Assembly: GCA_027729925.1 (NCBI GenBank)
Contig: JAQCEB010000006.1
Location: 1-37,389 of the forward strand
From: Actinomycetota bacterium
Lineage (GTDB): Bacteria > Actinomycetota > Acidimicrobiia > Actinomarinales > Actinomarinaceae
Length of the DNA stretch: 37,389 nt
Reading direction: 5' to 3'
The notes under the pieces are model-generated. The model ran no database searches and was not told the origin of the DNA. It worked only from the letters and a program-made list of their open reading frames with translations. Each line of letters opens with the position of its first letter. The stretch's first letter is position 1. Made by a program: the position numbers and the translations under genes. Shown one piece after another: positions 24,224 through 32,436 of the stretch.

Positions 24224-25215
24224 CTTTTAAAAATATTTTTATCACAGGTTCAACCGGTGTAGTTGGTAAACCTTTATTAAAAAAACTTATTGATAATGGT
24301 CACAATGTTTTTGCTCTTGCAAGATCAGATAATGCAGTTAAAAAATTAGAAAACCAAAAAGTTGAAATTGTTACTGGAGATCTTTTTTCAACTGATTTGA
24401 ATAGTCAACTTAAGAAAATAAACATCGATGCAATTTTTCATGTTGCTGGAGTAAATAAAATGTGCATAAAAAAACCGGAACAAATGTTTTACTCAAATAT
24501 TGAAGGTACAAAAAATATTTTAAAATTAGGCAATGACCTTAAAATTAAAAAGTTTATATATACTTCATCTGCTGTAACTTTAGGTGAAGAACTTAATAAG
24601 GCTGGAAACGAAGATGCTACCCACAGAGGGTATTTCTTAAGTAAATATGAAGAGTCAAAATATTTAGCTGAGGTTGAAGCATTTAAATTCAAAAAAAACT
24701 TTGAATTTGTATCAGTCAATCCTTCATCTGTTCAAGGACCAGGTAGAGTATCTGGAACTGCAAAACTTTTAATTTCTACATTAAATAAAAATTACCCAAT
24801 TTTAATTAAAAACAATATTTCCGTAGTAGACATTGATGACTGTACGGAAGGACATTATAACGCCATGATTCATGGTGTAGATAATAATAGGTATGTATTA
24901 AATAGTTTCCAAACTTCAAGTGAAGAGTTAATTTTACTTCTAAAAAGTATTTCAAGTTGGCACGGTAATCCAATTTATTTACCAAAGAAGGTTTTGAATT
25001 TTATAGCTCCATTTGGAGATTTTTATGGAAAAATAACTAATACCAGTCCTCTTTTATGCAAAGAGTCTGCAAAGGTTTTAACACACGGTCATATCTATGA
25101 TGGTTCTAAAGCCGAAAAAGAATTAAAGGTAAATTACACAAAAATTAATGATTTCATTAAAAAAACAGTTAACTGGTTAATCGACGAAAAATATATTAAT
25201 CTTGCAAGAATTTAA
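24220..25215 (+). CDS. NAD-dependent epimerase/dehydratase (extended SDR)
   Basis: 331 aa. The Rossmann motif G10-S-T-G-V-V-G16 and G-D-L at 53-55 place it in the extended SDR family, close to dihydroflavonol-reductase-like or HpnA-like epimerases. Y-T-S-S at 114-117 supplies the catalytic Ser. Two Y-x3-K candidates lie in tandem (Tyr138/Lys142 and Tyr143/Lys147); the second better matches the Y-x-x-S-K-x-x-A-E pattern of the group. The substrate is unknown. It is embedded by overlap between pgsA and mfd. Confidence 0.8.
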   Translation: MTFKNIFITGSTGVVGKPLLKKLIDNGHNVFALARSDNAVKKLENQKVEIVTGDLFSTDLNSQLKKINIDAIFHVAGVNKMCIKKPEQMFYSNIEGTKNILKLGNDLKIKKFIYTSSAVTLGEELNKAGNEDATHRGYFLSKYEESKYLAEVEAFKFKKNFEFVSVNPSSVQGPGRVSGTAKLLISTLNKNYPILIKNNISVVDIDDCTEGHYNAMIHGVDNNRYVLNSFQTSSEELILLLKSISSWHGNPIYLPKKVLNFIAPFGDFYGKITNTSPLLCKESAKVLTHGHIYDGSKAEKELKVNYTKINDFIKKTVNWLIDEKYINLARI

Positions 25216-25218
25216 GAA

Positions 25219-28200
25219 ATGAATCTAAGTACAGTAAATCTGAACATAGATGAAGTTGTTCCGTATTTTTATAAAAATAAATTCAATAAGAAAAATATTT
25301 ATTTATTTCCTTCTGACGAACAAGCAAAAAATTTTTTCAATAACTTTTCAAATTTAGATAACAATTGCTTTCTTTTTCCCAGTTGGGATACGTTAACTTA
25401 TGATTCATTTATCCCTTCGCTATCAATCCAAGGTAAGAGATTAGAAGTTTTGTATGGCTTAATGAAAAAAAATGAAATAAATATTGTTTCAAGCGTCAAA
25501 GCTTTATCACAAAAAATTTATATTGAAGAATTAGAAATAATTGAACTTAAACTTTTACAAGAAGTTGAATTTGATCTATTTATTGAAAATCTAGTTCATC
25601 TTGGTTACAAACAAAGAGATAGAGTTGAAACTACCGCAACATTTTCAATTAGAGGTGGTCAGGTTGATATTTTCCCAATAAACAGAGATGACCCAGTAAG
25701 AATAATATTTGATGGCGATGAAATAAGTGAAATTAAAGTTTTTAATATAATTAATCAAAGATCTTCAAATCAATTAAAAAATATAACTATTGTCCCAGCC
25801 AATGAATTGTATAAAATAACTGAAGAAGATTTTGAAAATAAAATACCAAGAAAAAATTTAGAAAATTTTGATGATTATACAAAATTTCAATATATTCAAA
25901 ATTTAGAAAAGCATAATTCAATTTTCAATCTAATTGACCAAACAGTTGAAGTTAGTGTTATTGATCATAATTTTTGTAAAAGTGAATTAAGCAATTTACA
26001 GCAAGTTGAGGAAGAAAGCTTTACCAACCTAAAAGAGTTTTTAACAATTAATTCTGAAGAATTTTCATCTAGATATATAGATATTTTTACAAGTTTATCT
26101 AATCGTTCTTTGAAGTTAATTAAAACCAATGATCTCTTTTCAATTAAAACTAAAGTTGAATATTTAGAAGGACTTAAAGCAGAAGAAATAATAAAAAAAA
26201 TTCAAAATATACACGAGAAGTTTATTTTCACAAAAAATATAGAAATAAAAAAGAAATTCGCAGAGCTTACAAATGTTAAATTTGTAGAAAGTCAGTTTTC
26301 TTTTTCAGCCATTTTTCACGATTTGAATATAGCAATTATTGACGAAACTATATTAAACGTTAGACAACTAAAAAAAATTGAAAAGAAAGTAAGGACTATC
26401 AGTGACGAATCTATTCTTACACCGAATACATACATTGTGCATAATTTTCATGGTATTGGCTTATACGAAGGAACAGAAGTCAAAAAAATTAAAGGAGTAG
26501 AAAAAGATTATTTATCTATTAAGTTTGGCGGAAGTGATAGGTTGTTTGTACCTTCCGAACAAATCAATGAATTAGAAGTTTATGTTGGCGGAGAACATCC
26601 TAGACTGTCACACCTTGGTGGAGGTGAATGGGAAAGAGCTAAGGAAAAAGCAAAAAACAATGCAAAAGTTATAGCTGAGAGAGTTTTGAATTTATATAAG
26701 CAAAGGAAAATTATCAACGATGATTTAATAATTAATCCTGACACGCCTTGGCAAAAAGAAATTGAAGACAGTTTTGAATATATAGAAACTCCAGACCAAT
26801 TAAAGGCAATCAGTGATGTAAAAATAGATCTTGAGAAAAACACTCCAATGGATCGATTAATTTTTGGTGATGTAGGATATGGAAAAACAGAGGTTGCTCT
26901 TAGAGCTGCAATAAAAGTTGCTTTTTCAGGTGGACAGGTTGCATTACTTGCTCCAACTACAATCCTAGTACAACAGCATATTGAAACTTTTGTAGAAAGA
27001 CTAAAGAATTATCCATTAACTATTAAGCATCTAAGTAGATTTGTTACTAAAAAAGAAATTAATGATGTAATTTCTGGATTAGAAAAAGGCACCGTTGATA
27101 TTGTAATAGGAACTCATCGGCTCTTAAGCAAAGATATAAAATTTAAAAATTTAAAATTAATAATAATTGATGAAGAACATAGATTTGGAGTTGAAGATAA
27201 AGATAAACTTCATAATTTATCTAATCAACTTCACAAATTAACACTTACTGCAACACCAATTCCAAGAACATTAGAACAATCACTCATGGGCATCAGGGAA
27301 ACTTCAAGAATAGAGACGCCTCCAGAAAATAGACTTGAAACATTGACACATGTAGGATTCGTTGATGAATCGTCTATAGCACTTGCAATTCAAAGAGAAT
27401 CTTCAAGAGGCGGTCAAGTTTTTTTTGTATTGAATCGAATAGATCAGTTACAAGAATGGATGAAGAAAACTAAGGAAAAGTTTCCAAAGTTAAATTTTGG
27501 TCTTTTACATGGACAATTACCTTCAAATCAAATTGAAGAAACAATGCAAAAAGTTTGGGATGGAAAAATTGATATTTTGTTTGCTACTACCATTGTTGAA
27601 GCCGGTATTGATTTACCTAAAGTAAACACCTTAATAACAGTTAACTCAGAATTACTTGGAATGTCTCAGTTATATCAATTAAAAGGAAGAGTTGGTCGAA
27701 GAGGCGAACAAAGTTTTGCATACTTCTTCCATAGTAAAAATTTAAGTGTTGATGCAGAAATGAGACTATACGCAATAAGATCAATTGGTGAAACTTCTAC
27801 AGGTTATTCATTAGCTATGAAAGATTTACAACTAAGAGGTTCTGGCAGTATTTTAGGAGATATACAATCTGGGTTTATTGCAAACGTTGGCTTAAATATT
27901 TTTAATAAATATGTTCTAGAAGCAATTGATGGAAAACCTAACAAACAATTAAATCTCCCTAGTAATAATCTAAAATTAGATATTTTTTGGGGTGCATCTA
28001 TTCCTAAAAGTTATATAAATGCAGATTCTGAGAGACTGGATATCTACAAAAGACTTGAAAAAGCTACCTTAAATGAAGCAGACTTAATTTATGAAGAGTT
28101 GATTGATAGATTTGGTGAAGTTCCTCAAGTTTCTAAAAATTTAATTACTACTGCGAAAATTAGAATTTTATTAAAACAAAAAAATATTCTAAAAACTATT

Positions 28201-28377
28201 ATTAAAGAAAATTCAATTGAAATATTTCCGTTAGATTTAACAACTTCAATAAATGCCAAAATTAAAGAAATTGATAAGAAGTTTTTGTTCAGAAATAAGA
28301 GATTAGTACTCAATTTTAAATCAGAACTTACCCCAAATAATACTTACGAAGTTTTAAGAAGTATTCTTTACATATGA
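25219..28377 (+). CDS. mfd: Transcription-repair coupling factor Mfd
   Basis: Removes RNA polymerase stalled at DNA lesions and recruits UvrA. 1052 aa, a little short of the common 1100-1200. The N-terminal UvrB-like region contains F-S-I-R-G-G-Q-V-D-I-F-P. The RNA-polymerase-interacting domain begins near residue 395 (H-N-F-H-G-I-G-L-Y-E-G). The translocase has Walker A G550-D-V-G-Y-G-K-T557, D651-E-E-H654, T-A-T-P-I-P-R-T and Q-L-K-G-R-V-G-R-R. The C-terminal TRCF domain follows. It overlaps mazG by 4 bp. mfd-mazG-eno is the actinobacterial order. Confidence 0.96.
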   Translation: MNLSTVNLNIDEVVPYFYKNKFNKKNIYLFPSDEQAKNFFNNFSNLDNNCFLFPSWDTLTYDSFIPSLSIQGKRLEVLYGLMKKNEINIVSSVKALSQKIYIEELEIIELKLLQEVEFDLFIENLVHLGYKQRDRVETTATFSIRGGQVDIFPINRDDPVRIIFDGDEISEIKVFNIINQRSSNQLKNITIVPANELYKITEEDFENKIPRKNLENFDDYTKFQYIQNLEKHNSIFNLIDQTVEVSVIDHNFCKSELSNLQQVEEESFTNLKEFLTINSEEFSSRYIDIFTSLSNRSLKLIKTNDLFSIKTKVEYLEGLKAEEIIKKIQNIHEKFIFTKNIEIKKKFAELTNVKFVESQFSFSAIFHDLNIAIIDETILNVRQLKKIEKKVRTISDESILTPNTYIVHNFHGIGLYEGTEVKKIKGVEKDYLSIKFGGSDRLFVPSEQINELEVYVGGEHPRLSHLGGGEWERAKEKAKNNAKVIAERVLNLYKQRKIINDDLIINPDTPWQKEIEDSFEYIETPDQLKAISDVKIDLEKNTPMDRLIFGDVGYGKTEVALRAAIKVAFSGGQVALLAPTTILVQQHIETFVERLKNYPLTIKHLSRFVTKKEINDVISGLEKGTVDIVIGTHRLLSKDIKFKNLKLIIIDEEHRFGVEDKDKLHNLSNQLHKLTLTATPIPRTLEQSLMGIRETSRIETPPENRLETLTHVGFVDESSIALAIQRESSRGGQVFFVLNRIDQLQEWMKKTKEKFPKLNFGLLHGQLPSNQIEETMQKVWDGKIDILFATTIVEAGIDLPKVNTLITVNSELLGMSQLYQLKGRVGRRGEQSFAYFFHSKNLSVDAEMRLYAIRSIGETSTGYSLAMKDLQLRGSGSILGDIQSGFIANVGLNIFNKYVLEAIDGKPNKQLNLPSNNLKLDIFWGASIPKSYINADSERLDIYKRLEKATLNEADLIYEELIDRFGEVPQVSKNLITTAKIRILLKQKNILKTIIKENSIEIFPLDLTTSINAKIKEIDKKFLFRNKRLVLNFKSELTPNNTYEVLRSILYI

Positions 28378-29105
28378 AGGAATTCGAAGAATTAGTTGAT
28401 GTAATTAATAAATTACGAAATGAGTGTCCATGGGATAAAGAGCAGACGCATGACTCTTTAGCTAAACATTTAATCGAAGAAGCGTACGAACTTTTAGATG
28501 CTTTAGCAAATTTAGAGAATACTGACATTGCCCAAGAAATATTAAAAGATGAATTAGGAGACTTACTCTTGCAAGTTTTACTTCATTCTAAGATTGCTTC
28601 TGAAAACAATTTTTTTTCAATTGTCTCTGTAGTAGAAAATCTTACTAAAAAATTAGTCAAAAGACACCCTCATGTTTTTGGTGAAGTAAAGCTTGAAAAT
28701 GCATCAGATGTTGAAAAACAATGGGAAGAAATAAAAGGAAATAAATCAGAATCAATATTTGATGATATTAACCAAGCATTACCACCAATTACTAAAGCAT
28801 TTAAGGCTCAACGAAAAGCTAAGAAAATAAACTTAAGTTATTCAAACTACGACGAAGCTTTACAAGATTTAATTTCAGAAATTAAAGAATTGGAAAATGC
28901 TACAAATGATAAAAATAGAAAAAGTGAAATTGGAGATATATTTTTTGCACTATTAAATGTTTGTAGATTTCTCAGCGCTGATCCAGAAATAGAATTGAAT
29001 AGATCTACCAAAAGATTTATTGAGAGAGCAAAGTATGTTGAAAAAAATATTGATAAAAATACAAATATTGAAGAATTGTGGAAAATGGCTAAGAATAATG
29101 AATAA
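28374..29105 (+). CDS. mazG: MazG-type nucleoside triphosphate pyrophosphohydrolase
   Basis: Hydrolyses NTP/dNTP to the monophosphate plus PPi, a house-cleaning role. 243 aa with the two MazG domains. The N-domain has L-R-N-E-C-P-W-D-K-E-Q-T-H, then E-E-A-Y-E and D-E-L-G-D-L-L, the Mg-binding EExxE and ExxD ligands. The C-domain repeats the pattern in E-I-G-D-I-F-F-A. The ATG overlaps the mfd stop. Confidence 0.93.
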   Translation: MKEFEELVDVINKLRNECPWDKEQTHDSLAKHLIEEAYELLDALANLENTDIAQEILKDELGDLLLQVLLHSKIASENNFFSIVSVVENLTKKLVKRHPHVFGEVKLENASDVEKQWEEIKGNKSESIFDDINQALPPITKAFKAQRKAKKINLSYSNYDEALQDLISEIKELENATNDKNRKSEIGDIFFALLNVCRFLSADPEIELNRSTKRFIERAKYVEKNIDKNTNIEELWKMAKNNE

Positions 29106-29139
29106 GCACCACAAATACATTAAATTCTGCTAGATTTTT

Positions 29140-29151
29140 TATAACAGGGTT
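29140..29151 (+). promoter_or_regulatory. -10-like TATAAC 6 nt before eno
   Basis: TATAAC (29140-29145) is followed by AGGGTT and the ATG at 29152. It can be read as a leaderless promoter or as a read-through transcript with a tight AGGG ribosome site (2-nt spacer). The 46-bp gap after mazG is the longest in this block, which supports a separate promoter for enolase. Confidence 0.4.
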
Positions 29152-30420
29152 ATGAATAATAATATTTCACAAGTTTTTGCTAGGTATATTCTCGATTCAA
29201 GAGCTAATCCAACTGTAGAAGTTGAAATTACTTTATCAGATGGAAGTTGGGGAAGAGCCGCAGTACCTTCCGGTGCTTCAACTGGTACCCTTGAAGCTCA
29301 TGAGCTTAGAGATAATGAAATCGCATTTTTGGGAAAAGGTGTAAATAATGCTGTTAAAAATGTAAATGAACTTATAGCCCCAATTATTGTCGGAATGAAT
29401 TCTGAAAATCAGCTTGAAATCGACAGAAAATTACTTGAATTAGACGGTACAAAAAATAAATCAATAATAGGTGCTAATGCAATTCTTGCAGTTTCTATGG
29501 CAAATATGGTTGCTTATTCTAAGTCCTCAAAAAGATATGTTCATGAATTGATGCCAAATATATATGGAGATCCTTCTTTACCAGTTCCATTTATGAACAT
29601 ATTAAATGGTGGAGCTCATGCTGATAACTCTGTTGATATTCAAGAATTTATGATTGTACCCCACGGTTTTGAACGATTCGACCTTGCATTGCAAGCTGGA
29701 GTAGAGATTTATCACACATTAAAGAAACGATTAAAAGAAAAAGGTTTAGCTACAAACGTTGGAGATGAAGGTGGTTTTGCGCCTAATTTTAATTCTTCAA
29801 AAGAAGTATTAGATGAAATAATGCTTTCTATATCAGAAGCAGGCTATAAGGAATCTGATCAGATTTCATTAGCACTTGATGCAGCTGCATCAGAGTTTTA
29901 TAAAGATAACAATTATTTCATTGAAGGTAAGAGATTAAACAGTATTGAAATGTCAGATTTTTTAGTCGACTTGACTAATCTTTATCCGATTATCTCAATT
30001 GAAGATGGGTTATCAGAAGATGATTGGGATGGATGGAAGTACCTTACAGAAAAACTAGGGAGTTCAATTCAGTTGGTTGGTGATGATCTTTTTGTTACCC
30101 AAGAAGAGATTTTACAAAAAGGTATTGAAAATCATTGTGCAAATGCAATATTGATTAAGGTTAATCAAGTTGGCAGTATTTCGGAAACTTTAGAAACTAT
30201 GAAACTAGCTAAGAAAAATGATTATTCAAGCATGGTTTCTCATAGATCTGGCGAAACAGAAGATTCGTTTATTAGTCACCTTGTCGTAGGAACTTCTAGT
30301 GGTCAAATTAAAACAGGAGCTCCTGCAAGGGGTGAAAGAACTGCTAAATATAATGAACTTTTAAGAATTGCTGAACAAGTAGGAGTAGAAAAATTTAATA
30401 ATTTAAAATGGAAAAAGTAA
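29152..30420 (+). CDS. eno: Enolase (phosphopyruvate hydratase)
   Basis: Interconverts 2-phosphoglycerate and phosphoenolpyruvate. 422 aa, the standard length. Landmarks: S-R-A/G-N-P-T-V-E-V-E, P-S-G-A-S-T-G, G-G-A-H-A-D-N-S-V-D-I-Q-E, the acid G-D-E-G-G-F-A-P, the Mg ligands in S-L-A-L-D, I-E-D-G and G-D-D-L, the base Lys in I-L-I-K-V-N-Q and S-H-R-S-G-E-T-E-D. Its product is also the PPDK substrate, so PEP metabolism appears twice in the window. It overlaps the ftsB-like gene by 13 bp. Confidence 0.97.
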   Translation: MNNNISQVFARYILDSRANPTVEVEITLSDGSWGRAAVPSGASTGTLEAHELRDNEIAFLGKGVNNAVKNVNELIAPIIVGMNSENQLEIDRKLLELDGTKNKSIIGANAILAVSMANMVAYSKSSKRYVHELMPNIYGDPSLPVPFMNILNGGAHADNSVDIQEFMIVPHGFERFDLALQAGVEIYHTLKKRLKEKGLATNVGDEGGFAPNFNSSKEVLDEIMLSISEAGYKESDQISLALDAAASEFYKDNNYFIEGKRLNSIEMSDFLVDLTNLYPIISIEDGLSEDDWDGWKYLTEKLGSSIQLVGDDLFVTQEEILQKGIENHCANAILIKVNQVGSISETLETMKLAKKNDYSSMVSHRSGETEDSFISHLVVGTSSGQIKTGAPARGERTAKYNELLRIAEQVGVEKFNNLKWKK

Positions 30421-30800
30421 AAAATCTTGGAAATGTAATATTCTCTAGAGCATTAGTTTTAGTTTTAATTATCTCTTTTGTTTTCTTTCTATTTGAAACA
30501 TATGAAGAAAGTCTAAGTAATTACCAGTATTTAAAAAAAACAATAATCGAGAGAGAGACTGAAATCGCAAGACTTCAATCTGAAATAGAGGATTTGAATA
30601 AACAAATAGATAATTTGGATAATCCAGAATTTGTAGAAGTAGTTTTAAGAAGAAGAGGCTATGGAAAAGAAGGTGAGTCAATCTATAGATACGAAATCCC
30701 AGAGCCTGTTACCCCAATAGAGGAGACTTTGCAAAAAAATAGAAATAAGAGTGTTTTAGAGTTCGTTGTAGATTATTTTATCGGAACAGAAGGTGGATAA
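30408..30800 (+). CDS. ftsB: Septum formation initiator (FtsB/DivIC family)
   Basis: A small bitopic division protein, 130 aa: one transmembrane helix (about residues 11-30) followed by a heptad coiled coil (about 35-70), then R-R-R-G-Y-G-K-E-G-E-S, the conserved end of the FtsB/DivIC domain. It would bridge FtsL and FtsQ in the divisome. The position directly after eno and before DUF501 is the actinobacterial arrangement. The start lies within the eno 3' end. Confidence 0.87.
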   Translation: MEKVKNLGNVIFSRALVLVLIISFVFFLFETYEESLSNYQYLKKTIIERETEIARLQSEIEDLNKQIDNLDNPEFVEVVLRRRGYGKEGESIYRYEIPEPVTPIEETLQKNRNKSVLEFVVDYFIGTEGG

Positions 30801-31311
30801 AGAAAAGCAAATAGTTGAGCTACAAATTGGTAGAAAGCTTCGTAGTGAATCAAAAGTAGTATCAAAATGCCATTTAAACTTACCTACAGTTATTGAAGTT
30901 CCACCAAATTTAGATGACGGAACTCCTTTTCCTACAACTTTTTGGCTAACTTGTCCGATGTATAACAAAAAAATTGGATCACTGGAATCCAATGGGATGA
31001 TCAAAGATCTGGATGAACAGCTTGATAACAACTCTTTACTTAGAGCTCAATGGGCAAATAGACAAAAAAGCTATAAAGAATATAGGGAAAAGCTAAAAGA
31101 TAAAAAAAGTGCAATTAACCCTCAAGGTGGAGTTGGTGGTGCGGCCAATTCAATAAAATGTCTACATGCTCATACAGCAGATGAATTAGCAACTAATCAA
31201 AATATTATTGGGAAAATAGTTATTGAGACTTTAGGAAGTTTTAATTGTGAGAATCCTTGTTATAACAGTGAAACTCTTGAAAAAAATCAAGATTGGAAAG
31301 TAATTTGGTAA
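30793..31311 (+). CDS. DUF501 family protein
   Basis: A 172-aa conserved protein of unknown biochemical role. Recognisable by W-L-T-C-P near residue 52 and the hallmark G-G-V-G-G-A-x-x-S-I-K-C-L-H-A-H-x-A-x-x-L-A. Conserved Cys and His residues suggest a metal or nucleotide site (inference). The GTG start overlaps the ftsB-like gene by 8 bp; the end overlaps the ppx gene. Linkage to eno, ftsB and ppx is a strong actinobacterial signature. Confidence 0.88.
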   Translation: MDKEKQIVELQIGRKLRSESKVVSKCHLNLPTVIEVPPNLDDGTPFPTTFWLTCPMYNKKIGSLESNGMIKDLDEQLDNNSLLRAQWANRQKSYKEYREKLKDKKSAINPQGGVGGAANSIKCLHAHTADELATNQNIIGKIVIETLGSFNCENPCYNSETLEKNQDWKVIW

Positions 31312-32204
31312 AAGTTGCATCAATAGATTTAGGTTCAAATTCAACCAGATTGCTTATAGGGAATGTTAAAGATGGAAAAATATTCACTATCGTTAAACGC
31401 CATGAAGTAACAAGAATGGGTGAGGGAATTGATGAGAACAACTTTATAAATTTAGATGCTCAAAAAAGAGTTTTTAAGGTACTTAAAAAATATTTTAATG
31501 AAATTAAAAAAAATAATGTTGAGCAGATATTTATTGTTGGGACAGCAGCTTTGCGTGATGCGACAAATCAAAATGAAGTTATTAATAAAATTGAAAATAT
31601 GTTTGAAACAAATGTAAATGTAATTTCGGGAGTAGAAGAAGGGTATCTTACAAGTTTAGGAGTTTTGAATAATTCTGAAATTAATAATAATTACTTAATA
31701 ATTGATATAGGTGGAAGAAGTACTGAGTTTGTATTTAATGAGAATAACAAAGTAATTTCAATTTCAACAGATCTTGGAGTGGTCTCTTTGAGTGAGAAAT
31801 ACTTTTCAAATTTACCTATTAATTCAAATTTGTTATTTGAAGCAGAAAAGTTTGTTGAAGATAGATTGCCAAATATTGAAAATTTAAAAAATAGAGAATA
31901 TTTTGGAGTTGCAGGCACTTTCACATCTTTAGGATCAATTTACTTAGATCAATCTCAGTTTAATGAAGATGCCTTACACCTTTTAGAAATTGATAAAGAT
32001 TCTATTTTTAATATTTTTAAACAAGTCCTAAATTTCAGTGAAGCAAAAATACTTTCACGATATAAAGGTATTGATCCCAAAAGGGCACCTACTATTACTT
32101 CTGGAATTTTTCTAGCGACAAAAATAATAAAAAAATATAATATAGATGTAATTAAAGTTTCTAATTGTGATATTTTAGAAGGCCTAATACTAAAAAATTA
32201 CTAG
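31293..32204 (+). CDS. ppx: Exopolyphosphatase / guanosine pentaphosphatase (Ppx/GppA)
   Basis: An actin-fold phosphatase of about 300 aa that trims polyphosphate or converts pppGpp to ppGpp. Phosphate-loop 1 I-D-L-G-S-N-S-T-R, V-G-T-A-A-L-R-D-A, G-V-E-E-G-Y and loop 2 D-I-G-G-R-S-T-E-F are present. The single-domain length matches the short actinobacterial Ppx1/Ppx2 forms. The start is TTG at 31293; TTG at 31305, with GGAAAG 4 nt upstream, is an equally credible start. Both overlap DUF501. tRNA-Leu follows 11 bp after the stop. Confidence 0.9.
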   Translation: MESNLVKVASIDLGSNSTRLLIGNVKDGKIFTIVKRHEVTRMGEGIDENNFINLDAQKRVFKVLKKYFNEIKKNNVEQIFIVGTAALRDATNQNEVINKIENMFETNVNVISGVEEGYLTSLGVLNNSEINNNYLIIDIGGRSTEFVFNENNKVISISTDLGVVSLSEKYFSNLPINSNLLFEAEKFVEDRLPNIENLKNREYFGVAGTFTSLGSIYLDQSQFNEDALHLLEIDKDSIFNIFKQVLNFSEAKILSRYKGIDPKRAPTITSGIFLATKIIKKYNIDVIKVSNCDILEGLILKNY

Positions 32205-32215
32205 ATTAGATATTA

Positions 32216-32299
32216 GCCCGGGTGGCGGAATCGGTAGACGCGACGGACTTAAAATCCGTTGTTCGAAAGGACGTGGGGGTTCGAGTCCCCCCCCGGGCA
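32216..32299 (+). tRNA. tRNA-Leu (anticodon UAA)
   Basis: An 84-nt class II tRNA: acceptor GCCCGGG pairs with CCCGGGC, anticodon stem ACGGA/TCCGT with loop CTTAAAA (anticodon TAA), a long variable arm (around GTTCGAAAGGAC), and T-arm GGGGG-TTCGAGT-CCCCC. Discriminator A, CCA not encoded. A 61-codon open frame across it is the usual tRNA-Leu artefact. Confidence 0.97.
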
Positions 32300-32309
32300 C
32301 ACTATTGTT

Positions 32310-32331
32310 TCACAAATTGCTATATTTGTGA
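32310..32331. repeat. Inverted repeat TCACAAAT-6-ATTTGTGA
   Basis: Two perfect 8-bp arms separated by 6 bp, 11 bp after tRNA-Leu. No T-run follows on the plus strand, so it is a poor terminator for the tRNA. It could be an operator for the importer genes or a tRNA 3' processing hairpin. Confidence 0.6.
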
Positions 32332-32373
32332 GAAAAAATTTATAACTCGAAAACTTAAAAAATTTGTCATATG

Positions 32374-32421
32374 TATAATCAATCTAGCTAGGAAACCTTA
32401 TTCTTAGCAATACGTACGTAT
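32374..32421 (+). promoter_or_regulatory. Promoter and leader of the sugar importer: -10, hairpin, palindrome
   Basis: TATAAT at 32374-32379 predicts a start near 32386. The transcript would then begin with an 8-bp stem (GCTAGGAA/TTCTTAGC, one G-U, 6-nt loop, 32387-32408), followed by the perfect 12-bp palindrome ATACGTACGTAT (32410-32421) and an AGGGG ribosome site before the ATG at 32437. No clear -35 is seen. The 5' stem-loop could stabilise the mRNA and the palindrome could bind a repressor; both are inferences. Confidence 0.45.
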
Positions 32422-32436
32422 ACACAAAGGGGAAAA

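Noticed and set aside
32222..32407. 61-codon open frame starting inside tRNA-Leu
   Set aside because: It is a translation of the tRNA itself, a well-known artefact.
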